From NCBI GenBank assembly GCA_016463765.1, contig JAEMQS010000035.1, positions 1-34,708 on the forward strand: 34,708 nt of DNA, given 5' to 3'. Below are positions 8,129-17,780 of the stretch, one piece after another. This DNA comes from Solirubrobacteraceae bacterium (GTDB lineage: Bacteria; Actinomycetota; Thermoleophilia; Solirubrobacterales; Solirubrobacteraceae). The position numbers and the translations under genes were made by a program. Each line of letters opens with the position of its first letter. Positions within the stretch are counted from its first letter, which is position 1. Under the pieces are notes generated by a model that was not told where the DNA came from, did no database searches, and worked only from the letters and a program-made list of their open reading frames with translations.

Positions 8129-8550
8129 CCCGCGCCGGCGCCGCGCTCGTCGCGGCGGTCGCGCTCGTCGGCTGCGGCGGCGCCGCCGCCGGCCCGCCGC
8201 AGCTGCCGAAGGAGCAGGGCGAGAAGCTCGCCGAGGCCTCGATGGCCGTCACCGGCGCGTGCGCCCGCGGGCCGCTGACCCCCGAGCAGGAGCGCGCGCT
8301 CCAGCCGCGCGTCGAGCTCCTGGTCGAGGCGACGAAGAGCAGCCCCGATTCGCTGTTCGAGTACCCGCAGGAGGATCAGAACCCGCTCCTGACCACGCCC
8401 GCGCTGGAGCTGCAGGCCGTCATCGGGGCGCTGGGGGGCGTCGGCCCGCAGCCCGTCTGCAATCAGCGGCTCGCCGACCTCGGCGACCGCGGCCTGGTCG
8501 AGGCCGGCCAGGAGTCGCTGCTGCGCGACATGCCCTCGACGCGGGGGTAG
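8125..8550 (+). CDS. Putative lipoprotein coupled to yceH
   Basis: 141 residues. The GTG start overlaps the yceH stop. The N-terminus is a short signal with lipobox LVGC, making C17 the likely lipidated residue. The mature part is alpha-helical and mostly hydrophilic (LPKEQGEKLAEASMAVTGACARGPLTPEQERAL), with two further cysteines that could pair. No family recognised. It ends 1 nt before the stop of the convergent RNA methyltransferase gene. Coupling to yceH suggests co-expression, but a membrane lipoprotein and a cytoplasmic winged-helix protein have no obvious shared task. Confidence 0.7.
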   Translation: MTRAGAALVAAVALVGCGGAAAGPPQLPKEQGEKLAEASMAVTGACARGPLTPEQERALQPRVELLVEATKSSPDSLFEYPQEDQNPLLTTPALELQAVIGALGGVGPQPVCNQRLADLGDRGLVEAGQESLLRDMPSTRG

Positions 8551-8551
8551 A

Positions 8552-9925
8552 TCAGGCGACGCGCTCCAGCAGCGCGACGCACTCGATGTGCGGCGTCTGC
8601 GGGAACATGTCGACCGGCCGCACGCGACGCAGCGCGTACCCGGCCTCGACGAGCTGCGCGGCGTTCGGCGCGAGCGTCGTCGGGTTGCACGAGATGTAGA
8701 CGATGCGCTTCGGGTTCGCCTCGATGATGCGGCGGACGACCTTCTGCGACAGCCCGGCCCGGGGCGGGTCGACCACGAGGACGTCCGGCTTGCCCGCCTT
8801 CTCGATGAGCTCGCGCAGCGCCAGCCGCACGTCGCCCGCGAAGAACCGCGCGGACGACACGTCGTTGCGGCGCGCGTTCTCGATCGCGTCGGCCACGGCC
8901 TCTTCGACGATCTCGATGCCCCAGATCTCCCCGGCGCGCTGCGAGAGCGACAGGCCGACGGTGCCGATGCCGCAGAACAGGTCGTAGACCCGCTCCCAGC
9001 CCTGGAGGTTCGCCAGATCCGCCGCGACGCCGTAGAGCCGCTCGGCCATCTCGGTGTTCGTCTGGAAGAAGGCCGTCGGCGAGATGCCGAAGGTCAGGTC
9101 GCCGAGCTCCTCGGTGAGCTTCGGCGCGCCGAGGACGATCTGCGTCTCGCCGCCCTGCGTCGTCTCGCCGAGCGCGTCGGTGCGCGTGATCATGATCGCG
9201 TCCGCCTCGACGGCCTGGTGCAGCGAGTCCGTGTCGATCGCCTCGGCGGCCTTGCCGTCGGCGACCACGAGGCGCGCCTGAAGCTCGCCGGTCCGGCGTC
9301 CCTCGCGCACGACGAGGTTGCGCAGCAGCCCCGTGTGGGTGCGGCGATCGAACGCCGGGAGCCCCTGGGCGCGGGCCCAGTCGAGCACCTGCGTGCGGAC
9401 GCGGTTGCCGGCCTCCGAGGCGAGCAAGCAGTCGTCGAGCCCGACGATCGTCTCCCACGAGCCCGGTGCGTGGAAGCCGCAGACGAGCGTGCCGTCGGGG
9501 TCCACGCCGAACGAGTACTCCAGCTTGTTGCGGTACCGCCACTGCTCGACCGCCGGCACGATCTCCTCGAGCTCGAAGCCCTCGAGCTTGCCGATCCGCG
9601 TCAGCGCATCGTGGACCTGCGCCTGCTTGATCGCGAGCTGCTTCTCGTACGGGATGACCTGCCAGGGCGCGCCGGGGTGATCGGCGATCGGGTCCACCCG
9701 GTCGGGCGACGGCGTGACGACCTCGAGCGTGCGCGCCTCGCCGTAGTGGCGCTTGCGCTTGGTCACGACGGCACGCACCTTGTCACCGGGGATCGCGCCC
9801 TGGACGAAGAGGACGTAGCCGTCGAGCCGCGCCACGCCGTTCCCGCCGAACGCGAGATCGTCGATCGTCAGTTCGAGCTCTTGGCCGCGCTCGGGGCGCG
9901 CAGAGGTGTTCACGGGGGCCGACAT
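8552..9925 (-). CDS. TrmA/RlmD-family RNA uracil-C5 methyltransferase lacking Fe-S cysteines
   Basis: 457 residues. An N-terminal TRAM domain (about 10-70) is followed by a central domain and a SAM-dependent methyltransferase domain. Motifs: FQTNTEMAERLY, the SAM site VYDLFCGIGTVGLSLS, VVDPPRAGLS, and the catalytic-cysteine motif YISCNPTTLA. The product is expected to form 5-methyluridine in rRNA or tRNA. The usual CxxCGGC-type cluster before the conserved PYEKQL is replaced by IADHPGAPWQVIPYEKQL, so three of four cluster cysteines are gone; one cysteine in GLDDCLLAS remains. The ATG at 9925 is chosen over a GTG at 9937 because a TACCGT box overlaps the latter. Confidence 0.9.
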   Translation of the reverse strand: MSAPVNTSARPERGQELELTIDDLAFGGNGVARLDGYVLFVQGAIPGDKVRAVVTKRKRHYGEARTLEVVTPSPDRVDPIADHPGAPWQVIPYEKQLAIKQAQVHDALTRIGKLEGFELEEIVPAVEQWRYRNKLEYSFGVDPDGTLVCGFHAPGSWETIVGLDDCLLASEAGNRVRTQVLDWARAQGLPAFDRRTHTGLLRNLVVREGRRTGELQARLVVADGKAAEAIDTDSLHQAVEADAIMITRTDALGETTQGGETQIVLGAPKLTEELGDLTFGISPTAFFQTNTEMAERLYGVAADLANLQGWERVYDLFCGIGTVGLSLSQRAGEIWGIEIVEEAVADAIENARRNDVSSARFFAGDVRLALRELIEKAGKPDVLVVDPPRAGLSQKVVRRIIEANPKRIVYISCNPTTLAPNAAQLVEAGYALRRVRPVDMFPQTPHIECVALLERVA

Positions 9926-9935
9926 ACGACCCACC

Positions 9936-9941
9936 ACGGTA
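9936..9941 (-). promoter_or_regulatory. TACCGT -10-like box of RNA methyltransferase gene
   Basis: On the minus strand TACCGT ends 10 nt before the ATG at 9925. It overlaps the alternative GTG start at 9937, which argues for the ATG. Confidence 0.45.
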
Positions 9942-9949
9942 GGGGCTGT

Positions 9950-11521
9950 CTACATCAGGCGGAACGTGCGGTGCATCCGCGCGCGGCTGTCATCCGGGCG
10001 GGTGAGGATCACGCGCACGGTGATCGTGCCCCGCTTGGCGGCACGCCAGCGCTTCTTCGTCGGGCGCATCACCACGCGGAACCGGCCCTTGGCGTCCGCG
10101 CGCACGGCGTCGCGCACCAGCGCGCCGGCCCCGGAGCGAGCCCGGACCGACACGAGCGATCCCGGCTTCGCACCGTCGAGCACGACGGTGAACCCGCGTG
10201 CGAGGCGCAGCCGGCTGATGGTCAGTGTGGTCGTAAGCTTGACGGGGGACCGCTCCTCCGCCACCGGCGCGGGCGGCGGCGCCGTCGGCGTGGGTGCAGG
10301 CGCAGGCGTCGTCTCCGTGGGCGTGGTGCCGCCGGTATCCGGGGCCGGCGCCGGCGCGAAGGACGCGGTCACCGACTTCGCGGCGCTCATCGTCACGGAG
10401 CAGGAGCCGGTGCCCGCGCAGGCGCCCGACCATCCGGTGAAGCGCTGACCGGCCGCCGGCGTGGCGGTGAGCGCGACGGTCGAACCGCGGACCACCTGGG
10501 ACGAGCAGGTCGCCGAGCAGGTGATGCTCGGACCCTGGACGCTGCCGTTCCCCTGCACCGTGATGGACAGGTCGTGCAGGCGCGGGAAGAACGCGAGGTT
10601 CGTGGTGCTCGTGCCGGTGATCGTGAAGAGCCCACCGGCCCACAGCCCCTCGTCGGTGACCCTGACCTCGCGGAGACCGCCGCTCATCGTGAGCGCCGGT
10701 TGCCAGGCCGTGGCCAGGCCGTCGGCGACGCCGATCGCGGCGAGACCGCTGCGCGACTGCCCACCGGCGGCGGTGAACGTTCCGCCCGCGTAGAGGGTCG
10801 ACCCCTCGGCATCGAGGGAGTACACGGTGTTGTTCGTATCCGGGTCCCACGAGGTCGCGAGCCCGGTGGAGAGGTCAAGGGCGGCGCTGCGATTTCGCGC
10901 CTGCCCGCCGATGGTCGTGAAGATGCCCCCCGCGTGCAGCACGCCCGCACCGAGCACGATGTCGTTGATCCCGCTGCTGGCGTTCGGGTCCCACGCGGTC
11001 GCGAGTCCGGTGACCGGGTCGAGCGCGGCGATCCGGTTGCGGGCCTGGCCGCCGATCGTGGTGAAGTTCCCCGCCGCGTACAGCACACCGCCCTCCAGGA
11101 CGATCCGGTTGCCCGTGTTGTTTGCGTTCGGGTTCCACGCGGTCGCCAGCCCCGTCGAGACGTCGAGCGCGGCGATCCGATTGCGCGCCTGCCCGCCGAC
11201 GGTGGTGAACAGCCCGCCCACGTAGACCGTCGATCCGGACACCAGGATCTCGTACACGATGTTGCTGGCGTTGGGGTTCCAGCTCGTGACGACCCCTGTC
11301 GTGTTGTCGATCGCCGCGATGTAGTTGCGCGAGACCCCGCCGATCTGCGTGAAGTCACCGCCGACGTAGGTCACGCCGTCACCGGGGGCGACCACGCGAA
11401 TAGCGCCATTGGCCGACGGCGTGATCGTGCTCGGTGTCTCGCTGAACGCAGCCTGCGCAGGGCTTGCGCCGAGGATGAGGAGCGCGAGAACGAGCAGGCA
11501 GAGACGTGTGAAGGCAGGCAC
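9950..11521 (-). CDS. Secreted propeller-repeat protein with InlB-like domain
   Basis: 523 residues. Signal peptide about 1-24 (ending PAQA). Five to six repeats follow with a regular 48-residue spacing (YVGGDF at 52, YVGGLF at 100, YAAGNF at 148, HAGGIF at 196, YAGGTF at 244, WAGGLF at 294), each with GGQARNRIAALD and TGLATAWNPN phrases; they probably fold as a beta-propeller. Next is a divergent InlB-type repeat (about 318-392, with SGWSGACAGTGSC-like TGWSGACAG and VTMSAAKSVTASF), a Pro/Thr/Ala linker (about 395-425) and a beta-rich C-terminal domain. No catalytic residues recognised; a surface or extracellular binding role is inference. GTG is the only plausible start. It lies 42 nt downstream of the argF-linked small gene, with a palindromic hairpin between. 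Confidence 0.78.
   Translation of the reverse strand: MPAFTRLCLLVLALLILGASPAQAAFSETPSTITPSANGAIRVVAPGDGVTYVGGDFTQIGGVSRNYIAAIDNTTGVVTSWNPNASNIVYEILVSGSTVYVGGLFTTVGGQARNRIAALDVSTGLATAWNPNANNTGNRIVLEGGVLYAAGNFTTIGGQARNRIAALDPVTGLATAWDPNASSGINDIVLGAGVLHAGGIFTTIGGQARNRSAALDLSTGLATSWDPDTNNTVYSLDAEGSTLYAGGTFTAAGGQSRSGLAAIGVADGLATAWQPALTMSGGLREVRVTDEGLWAGGLFTITGTSTTNLAFFPRLHDLSITVQGNGSVQGPSITCSATCSSQVVRGSTVALTATPAAGQRFTGWSGACAGTGSCSVTMSAAKSVTASFAPAPAPDTGGTTPTETTPAPAPTPTAPPPAPVAEERSPVKLTTTLTISRLRLARGFTVVLDGAKPGSLVSVRARSGAGALVRDAVRADAKGRFRVVMRPTKKRWRAAKRGTITVRVILTRPDDSRARMHRTFRLM
10607..11395 (-). repeat. 144-bp tandem repeats encoding 48-aa propeller blades
   Basis: The conserved phrase (Y/H/W)-A/V-G-G-x-F recurs at residues 52, 100, 148, 196, 244 and 294 of the secreted protein, i.e. 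every 144 nt (150 nt for the last). The middle copies are most alike at DNA level, pointing to duplication within the gene. Confidence 0.85.
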
Positions 11522-11535
11522 CGCCCTGTACTCGA

Positions 11536-11554
11536 CAAGGCGTTCAACGCCTTG
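11536..11554. repeat. Palindromic hairpin between the small gene and the propeller gene
   Basis: CAAGGCG and CGCCTTG form a perfect 7-bp stem around TTCAA. It starts 9 nt past the stop of the 135-residue gene (minus strand). It could be a weak terminator or an operator for the following gene; no T-run follows. Confidence 0.45.
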
Positions 11555-11563
11555 ATCGAGGGT

Positions 11564-11971
11564 CTAGCCGAGTCGTTTGTCGATGGCGCGCAGCACGGAC
11601 ACGCGGTTGGCGTGCTGCACCTCGTGGGCGCGGACGGCGCGCAGCTGCGCGTCGGAGAGTCCGTCGAGCTGCTGGGTGACCTGCGCGGCAGTGAGATTCT
11701 CGTAGTCGGCGATCGCCAGGCCGCGGGTCACGCGGGCGCGCGCGGACCCCACGAGGTCCTGCACCCCGCCGCCCACCCCACTGAGCAGCCTGGCCGCGAG
11801 CTCCTCCGCGTCACGCCGCTGGATGCGCCCGCGCCGCACGGCATCGTCGAGTGCTTCCTGCAGGCGGTCGAACGGCACGGCGACACCCTTGGTGACGGCG
11901 TCCTTGAGGGTCCCGACGGGCGAACCGTCGTCCTCGCCCCCGGAGACCGGGGCATTGCGCGGCTGGGTCAC
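11564..11971 (-). CDS. Conserved small helical protein downstream of argF
   Basis: 135 residues, GTG start 10 nt after the argF stop, so likely co-transcribed. The N-terminal half is amphipathic helix (LQEALDDAVRRGRIQRRDAEELAARLLSG), resembling phasin or PhaF-like helical segments in composition. The C-terminal half ends in YENLTAAQVTQQLDGLSDAQLRAVRAHEVQHANRVSVLRAIDKRL, a motif I associate with the end of other small actinobacterial proteins (Y-x-x-L-T...LDGLS...LR.VR..E..HANR..VL.AID), but I cannot name a family. No signal peptide or membrane segment. A structural or protein-binding role is possible. Confidence 0.65.
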   Translation of the reverse strand: MTQPRNAPVSGGEDDGSPVGTLKDAVTKGVAVPFDRLQEALDDAVRRGRIQRRDAEELAARLLSGVGGGVQDLVGSARARVTRGLAIADYENLTAAQVTQQLDGLSDAQLRAVRAHEVQHANRVSVLRAIDKRLG

Positions 11972-11981
11972 GTCGCGGACC

Positions 11982-12863
11982 TTACCCCGCAGCCGGGATC
12001 AGCCACTCCAGCAGCGCCTTCTGGGCGTGCCGGCGGTTCTCGGCCTGGTCCCAGATCCGCTGGCGCTCGCCGTAGAGGACCTCGGAGGTGATCTCCTCGC
12101 CGGGGTGCGCGGGCAGGCAGTGCAGCGCGATGGCGCCGGGCGCCGCCTTGGCGAGCAGTGCGTCGTCGATCCGGTAGGGCTCGAGGTCGCGGCGCCGCTC
12201 GTCGGCGGTGTCCTCGTCGCCCATCGACACCCACACGTCGGCGTAGACCGCGTTCGCCCCGGCGACGGCCTCGGCCGGGTCGTCGGTCAGGACCGCGCCG
12301 GGCGCGTCGGTCAGCGTGTAGCCCTCGGGCGAGGCGACGGCGACCTCGACGCCGGCGATCTGGCCCACGAGCGCGAGCGACCGCGCGACGTTGTTGCCGT
12401 CGCCGACGTAGGCGAGCTTCAGCCCGTCGAGCTGCCCGAACTCCTCCTTGAGCGTGAGGAGGTCGGCCACCGCCTGGCACGGATGGTGACCGGCGGTGAG
12501 CATGTTGAAGACGGGGATCGACGCGTGCTCGGCGAGCTCCTCGAGCAGCGCGTCGGGGCCGGTGCGGACCCCGACGGCCGCGACGTGCCGCGACAGGACC
12601 AGCGCGGTGTCCTTGACCGACTCGCCGCGCGAGAGCTGCATCTCGTCGGGGCGCAGCAGCATCGGGTGGCCGCCCAGCTCAGCGATCCCGGCCTCGAAGC
12701 TCAGCCGGGTGCGCGTCGACGGCTTCTGGAAGATGAGCGCCACCGAGCGGCCTTCGAGCGCGCGGGAGGACAGCGGCGCGGCCTTCAGGGCGGTGGCGCG
12801 GTCGAGCACCTCGGCGAGGTCGTGCGGCGAGAGCTCCAGGCCGGTGAGCAGGTGGCGGGTCAA
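11982..12863 (-). CDS. argF: Ornithine carbamoyltransferase
   Basis: 293 residues. Catalyses carbamoyl phosphate + ornithine to citrulline in arginine biosynthesis. The carbamoyl-phosphate loop STRTR (49-53), HPCQ (127-130), the ornithine-binding SMG loop (213-215) and HCLP (248-251) with the catalytic cysteine are all present. The length is slightly under the usual 300-330. The best start is a TTG at 12863, giving MTRHLLTGLELSP, the normal family N-terminus. A TATCCT box lies 7 nt upstream on the minus strand and there is no Shine-Dalgarno. A much longer in-frame extension upstream runs antisense through the divergent nuclease gene and is not real. No other arg gene is in the window; the divergent gene starts only 21 nt away. 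Confidence 0.93.
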   Translation of the reverse strand: MTRHLLTGLELSPHDLAEVLDRATALKAAPLSSRALEGRSVALIFQKPSTRTRLSFEAGIAELGGHPMLLRPDEMQLSRGESVKDTALVLSRHVAAVGVRTGPDALLEELAEHASIPVFNMLTAGHHPCQAVADLLTLKEEFGQLDGLKLAYVGDGNNVARSLALVGQIAGVEVAVASPEGYTLTDAPGAVLTDDPAEAVAGANAVYADVWVSMGDEDTADERRRDLEPYRIDDALLAKAAPGAIALHCLPAHPGEEITSEVLYGERQRIWDQAENRRHAQKALLEWLIPAAG

Positions 12864-12870
12864 GCGCGAG

Positions 12871-12876
12871 AGGATA
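12871..12876 (-). promoter_or_regulatory. TATCCT -10 box of argF inside a 21-bp divergent promoter
   Basis: Minus-strand TATCCT ends 7 nt before the TTG of argF. The whole gap to the divergent GTG at 12885 is only 21 bp, so both promoters must overlap; read on the plus strand the same place gives GAGGAT, 9 nt before that GTG. No ARG-box-like operator was recognised. Confidence 0.5.
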
Positions 12877-12884
12877 GAGCCCGC

Positions 12885-13550
12885 GTGCGCGTCCTTACCT
12901 GGAACCTCTACCACGGCCGCGCCGACCCACCGGCCGGCCGCGACCTGCTGCCGGAGTTCAGCGCGACGCTCGCGAGCTGGGAGTGGGACGTCGCGCTGCT
13001 GCAGGAGGTCCCGCCGTGGTGGCCGGTGCCCTTGGCCCAGGCTTCCGGCGCCAGCGCGCGCATGGCGCTGACATCGCGCAACGAACTGCTGCCGCTGCGC
13101 CGGTGGATCGCCGAGCGCTGGCCCGACCTCATCAAGTCCGGAGGCGGCGGGTGCAACGCGATCCTCGTCCGCGGGCACCGCATCACCGACCACCGCCGTG
13201 CGCGCCTGCGGTGGCGCCCTGAGCGGCGTGTCGTCCACGGCGTCCGCCTGGACGACGGGACGTGGATGGCGAACGTCCACGCGCAGGTGCGGCCGCACAG
13301 CGAGACGCGGAAGGACCTCGCACGCGCCGGCGCGGCCGTGATCGACTGGGCGGACGGGGCGCCCGCGATCCTCGGCGGCGACCTGAACATCCCGCACGCC
13401 GAGGTGCCCGGCTTCACGCATCTGGACGGCCGCGGGGTCGACCACGTCGTCGGTCGCGGGTTCGCCGCCGTCGGGCGGCGGGTGATCCCCGACCGCGGGA
13501 CGCTGTCGGATCACCCGCCGGTGCTGGTCACGGTCCGCCGCGCGGACTAG
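12885..13550 (+). CDS. Endonuclease/exonuclease/phosphatase-fold protein
   Basis: 221 residues of the DNase I-like (EEP) fold. The N-terminal VRVLTWNLYHGR strand, the metal-binding glutamate in ALLQEV, the GGDLNIP motif and the terminal SDHPPVLV (Asp-His pair) are in the expected order. Substrates in this fold range from DNA to phosphoinositides and cannot be assigned. There is no signal peptide, so it acts in the cytoplasm. GTG start at 12885; a long in-frame ORF extends upstream antisense to argF but has no EEP similarity. Ends 10 nt before the cupredoxin gene. Confidence 0.85.
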   Translation: MRVLTWNLYHGRADPPAGRDLLPEFSATLASWEWDVALLQEVPPWWPVPLAQASGASARMALTSRNELLPLRRWIAERWPDLIKSGGGGCNAILVRGHRITDHRRARLRWRPERRVVHGVRLDDGTWMANVHAQVRPHSETRKDLARAGAAVIDWADGAPAILGGDLNIPHAEVPGFTHLDGRGVDHVVGRGFAAVGRRVIPDRGTLSDHPPVLVTVRRAD

Positions 13551-13553
13551 CGT
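13548..13553 (+). promoter_or_regulatory. TAGCGT -10-like box of cupredoxin gene
   Basis: TAGCGT overlaps the stop codon of the preceding gene and ends 7 nt before the ATG at 13561; no Shine-Dalgarno is present. Confidence 0.5.
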
Positions 13554-13560
13554 TCGCGCC

Positions 13561-13959
13561 ATGCTGCGCCGAGCGCTCCTGCCGACCCTCGCCTGCGCGG
13601 CCGTGCTCATCGCCGGCTGCGGCGGAGACGACGAGGACACCTCGACGGGCGCCGCGCCCACCGCGACCACCACCGCGACCGACCCGACCGGCCGAGGCGG
13701 CCCGGGCGTCACCGTCGGCATGAAGGACTTCGCGTTCGACCCGCAGGAGATCACCATCGCCGTCGGCGAAGAGGTCACCTGGCGCAACGACGACACGGCC
13801 GAGCACAACGTGGTCGGCCGCGGGGTCGAGGACCCGGCGACGTCCGACAACCTCGGACTCGGGCAGACCTACACGTGGCGGGCGCTGCAGGCCGGCACGA
13901 TGGACTACGTGTGCACCATCCACCCGAACATGTCCGGGCAGGTCGTCGTCGAGAAGTAG
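13561..13959 (+). CDS. Cupredoxin (plastocyanin-like) lipoprotein
   Basis: 132 residues. Signal peptide with lipobox IAGC, lipidated Cys at 20, then a Thr/Ala-rich tether (about 28-48). The rest is a single cupredoxin domain. The type-1 copper ligands are visible: H82 (in EHNVVG), C118, H121 and M124 (in CTIHPNM). The expected role is a membrane-anchored extracytoplasmic electron carrier; partner oxidase or reductase is not in the window. It is followed by a strong hairpin shared with the convergent esterase gene. Confidence 0.9.
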   Translation: MLRRALLPTLACAAVLIAGCGGDDEDTSTGAAPTATTTATDPTGRGGPGVTVGMKDFAFDPQEITIAVGEEVTWRNDDTAEHNVVGRGVEDPATSDNLGLGQTYTWRALQAGTMDYVCTIHPNMSGQVVVEK

Positions 13960-13961
13960 GC

Positions 13962-13989
13962 GGCGCGCCACCCCCGGGGGTGACGCGCC
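13962..13989. terminator. Bidirectional hairpin between convergent cupredoxin and esterase genes
   Basis: Arms GGCGCGCCACCCCC and GGGGGTGACGCGCC pair over 14 positions with a single C-A mismatch. It starts 2 nt after the cupredoxin stop and lies 15 nt beyond the esterase stop, the expected place for a shared terminator. No T-run is seen on either side. Confidence 0.7.
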
Positions 13990-14004
13990 ACCGCCGACCG
14001 GTCG

Positions 14005-15036
14005 CTACGGCAGCGAGCCGCAGTTCGACGCGATGGTGTTCCTCAGCCCGGCGTGGATGATGGCCCCGAGGTACGGGTTCTCGGACAGGCCCGGTTCGAG
14101 GTTGTGCTGGTACAGCGACGCCGGCTGCGCGAGCGTGTAGTGCGTCAGCTTCTGCGAGGCGCAGAGCGTGTTCGCCATCTGCCGCGCCTGCGCCGGCGGG
14201 ACCAGCCCGTCACCCGCGCCGTGCCAGAGGTAGAGCTTCGGGTCATCGGGGGTCACGTGGGCGACCGGGCTCGACCGCTGGAGCGTCGTCTCACTGCACG
14301 GGCGCCAGCTCGCCAGCGCGGGGCGCCAGCAGCCGAACACGCGCGGCACCAGGCCCCACGGGTCCGTGTACGTGCGGATGTCGTAGATGCCTGACACGGG
14401 CATCCCGAACTGGATCGAGGAGTTGCCCGATGGCAGCGCGGCGAGCCCCGCGTCGTAGGTCCGCGCCCAGGAGAGCGTCGGCTCGTACAGCGCCTCGCCA
14501 CCCGTCAGCGCCGCCAGCGCGGCCAGATGGCCGCCGGCCGAGCCGCCCGTGATGACGACCTTCGAGGGGTCGAAGTTGTACGTCGACGCGCGGGTGCGCA
14601 GCCACTTGATCGCGTACTTGATCTCCCGTACCTGCCGGACGACGTTGTCCGCGGTGCCGCCGAGCGTCGGGGGCGGCTCGGTCGCCGGCGTGTACTGGAC
14701 GGACGCGATCGTGAAGCCCTGAGGCAGCAGGTTGGCCATCCACGCCGCGGTGTGGCCGCCGCCGTCGCAGCGGATCTGCCAGTTCTCGCCGCCCCATCCG
14801 CCGCCGTGGAGGTAGAGCACCAGCGGGCCGCGCGTCGCGGCGGTCGACCGGTAGACGTCGAGCCTCTTCGTGCCGAGGTACGACGGGGTGGAATGCGGAT
14901 ACGGCGCGACCGCGTTACGGAACGCGTTGCCGGCGCTGTCGCACTGCGCCTCGGTCAGCGCGTGCGCGGGTGGTGCTGCTGCGACCGCGGTGATCGCCGC
15001 GGCCACGCAGGCCAGGGCGATGCGACGTGGGGACAT
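14005..15036 (-). CDS. Secreted alpha/beta hydrolase (esterase, BD-FAE/HSL-like)
   Basis: 343 residues. Signal peptide about 1-26 (ends PAHA). The oxyanion-hole motif HGGGW is at 77-81 and the nucleophile elbow GGSAGG has Ser166; a catalytic Asp is likely in HGAGDGLVPP and the His near YQHNLEPG. This layout matches exported carboxylesterases acting on short acyl esters or plant-derived feruloyl esters; the true substrate is unknown. The ATG at 15036 is supported by AGGAGG at 15041-15046, 4 nt upstream. That Shine-Dalgarno sits in one arm of a 6-bp hairpin. Confidence 0.88.
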   Translation of the reverse strand: MSPRRIALACVAAAITAVAAAPPAHALTEAQCDSAGNAFRNAVAPYPHSTPSYLGTKRLDVYRSTAATRGPLVLYLHGGGWGGENWQIRCDGGGHTAAWMANLLPQGFTIASVQYTPATEPPPTLGGTADNVVRQVREIKYAIKWLRTRASTYNFDPSKVVITGGSAGGHLAALAALTGGEALYEPTLSWARTYDAGLAALPSGNSSIQFGMPVSGIYDIRTYTDPWGLVPRVFGCWRPALASWRPCSETTLQRSSPVAHVTPDDPKLYLWHGAGDGLVPPAQARQMANTLCASQKLTHYTLAQPASLYQHNLEPGLSENPYLGAIIHAGLRNTIASNCGSLP

Positions 15037-15039
15037 GGT

Positions 15040-15059
15040 GCCTCCTCGGGTGGGGAGGC
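15040..15059 (-). promoter_or_regulatory. Hairpin covering the Shine-Dalgarno of the esterase gene
   Basis: GCCTCC pairs with GGAGGC around an 8-nt loop, on the minus strand just before the ATG at 15036. The AGGAGG Shine-Dalgarno is part of the downstream arm, so the structure could limit ribosome access. Confidence 0.4.
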
Positions 15060-15065
15060 GCGATC

Positions 15066-15085
15066 CTCTCCGCTCGCCCGGAGAG
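15066..15085 (-). terminator. Hairpin after the thi/SnoaL operon
   Basis: CTCTCCG and CGGAGAG form a perfect 7-bp stem with loop CTCGCC, 18 nt beyond the stop of the SnoaL-like gene. It would end the thiO-S-G transcript before the esterase leader. No T-run follows. Confidence 0.5.
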
Positions 15086-15103
15086 AAAGCAAGTCATCAT
15101 GTC

Positions 15104-17650
<2,547 letters not shown>

Positions 17651-17652
17651 GG

Positions 17653-17756
17653 AGCGACTCCTCGCTTCGGCGGCATGATCCGCATCAGCTGCTGACGGTC
17701 GGCGCTGCGTCCCGCGCCCTCTCAGCCCTGGCCTGCCGGGCTCCCGTATCTGCTCA
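17653..17756 (-). promoter_or_regulatory. TPP riboswitch (THI element) of thiO operon
   Basis: Read on the minus strand, all conserved blocks occur in order. ACGGGAG is at 17747-17741, GGCTGAGAG at 17727-17719, the P2 closing GACCGT at 17700-17695, and CTGATGCGGATCATGCC at 17688-17672, followed by GCCGAAGCGAGGAG. These match the THI-box consensus (CGGGGUGCC, GGCUGAGA, ACCCGU, CUGAUCUGGAUAAUGCC, GCGUAGGGA). The GAGGAG Shine-Dalgarno of thiO is the 3' end of the aptamer, so TPP binding would most simply block translation start. No separate terminator hairpin was seen before the ATG. Confidence 0.92.
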
Positions 17757-17757
17757 C

Positions 17758-17763
17758 AGGCTA
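17758..17763 (-). promoter_or_regulatory. Possible -10 box of the thiO operon
   Basis: Minus-strand TAGCCT lies 10 nt before the first conserved riboswitch block. The predicted transcript would begin around 17751, just ahead of the aptamer. Confidence 0.4.
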
Positions 17764-17780
17764 GTACCGCGGCGGGGGCG

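Noticed and set aside
10607..11395. Possible non-coding tandem repeat
   Set aside because: The 144-nt units are in one reading frame inside a protein with signal peptide and encode propeller blades.
8588..12091. 1167-residue plus-strand open frame
   Set aside because: It runs antisense through the RNA methyltransferase, propeller-protein and small helical genes, is Arg/Asp/Ala-rich without motifs, and reflects GC-rich codon shadows.
12864..13850. Long N-terminal extension of the argF frame
   Set aside because: The extra 329 codons lie antisense to the nuclease and cupredoxin genes and carry no carbamoyltransferase similarity; family length supports the TTG at 12863.
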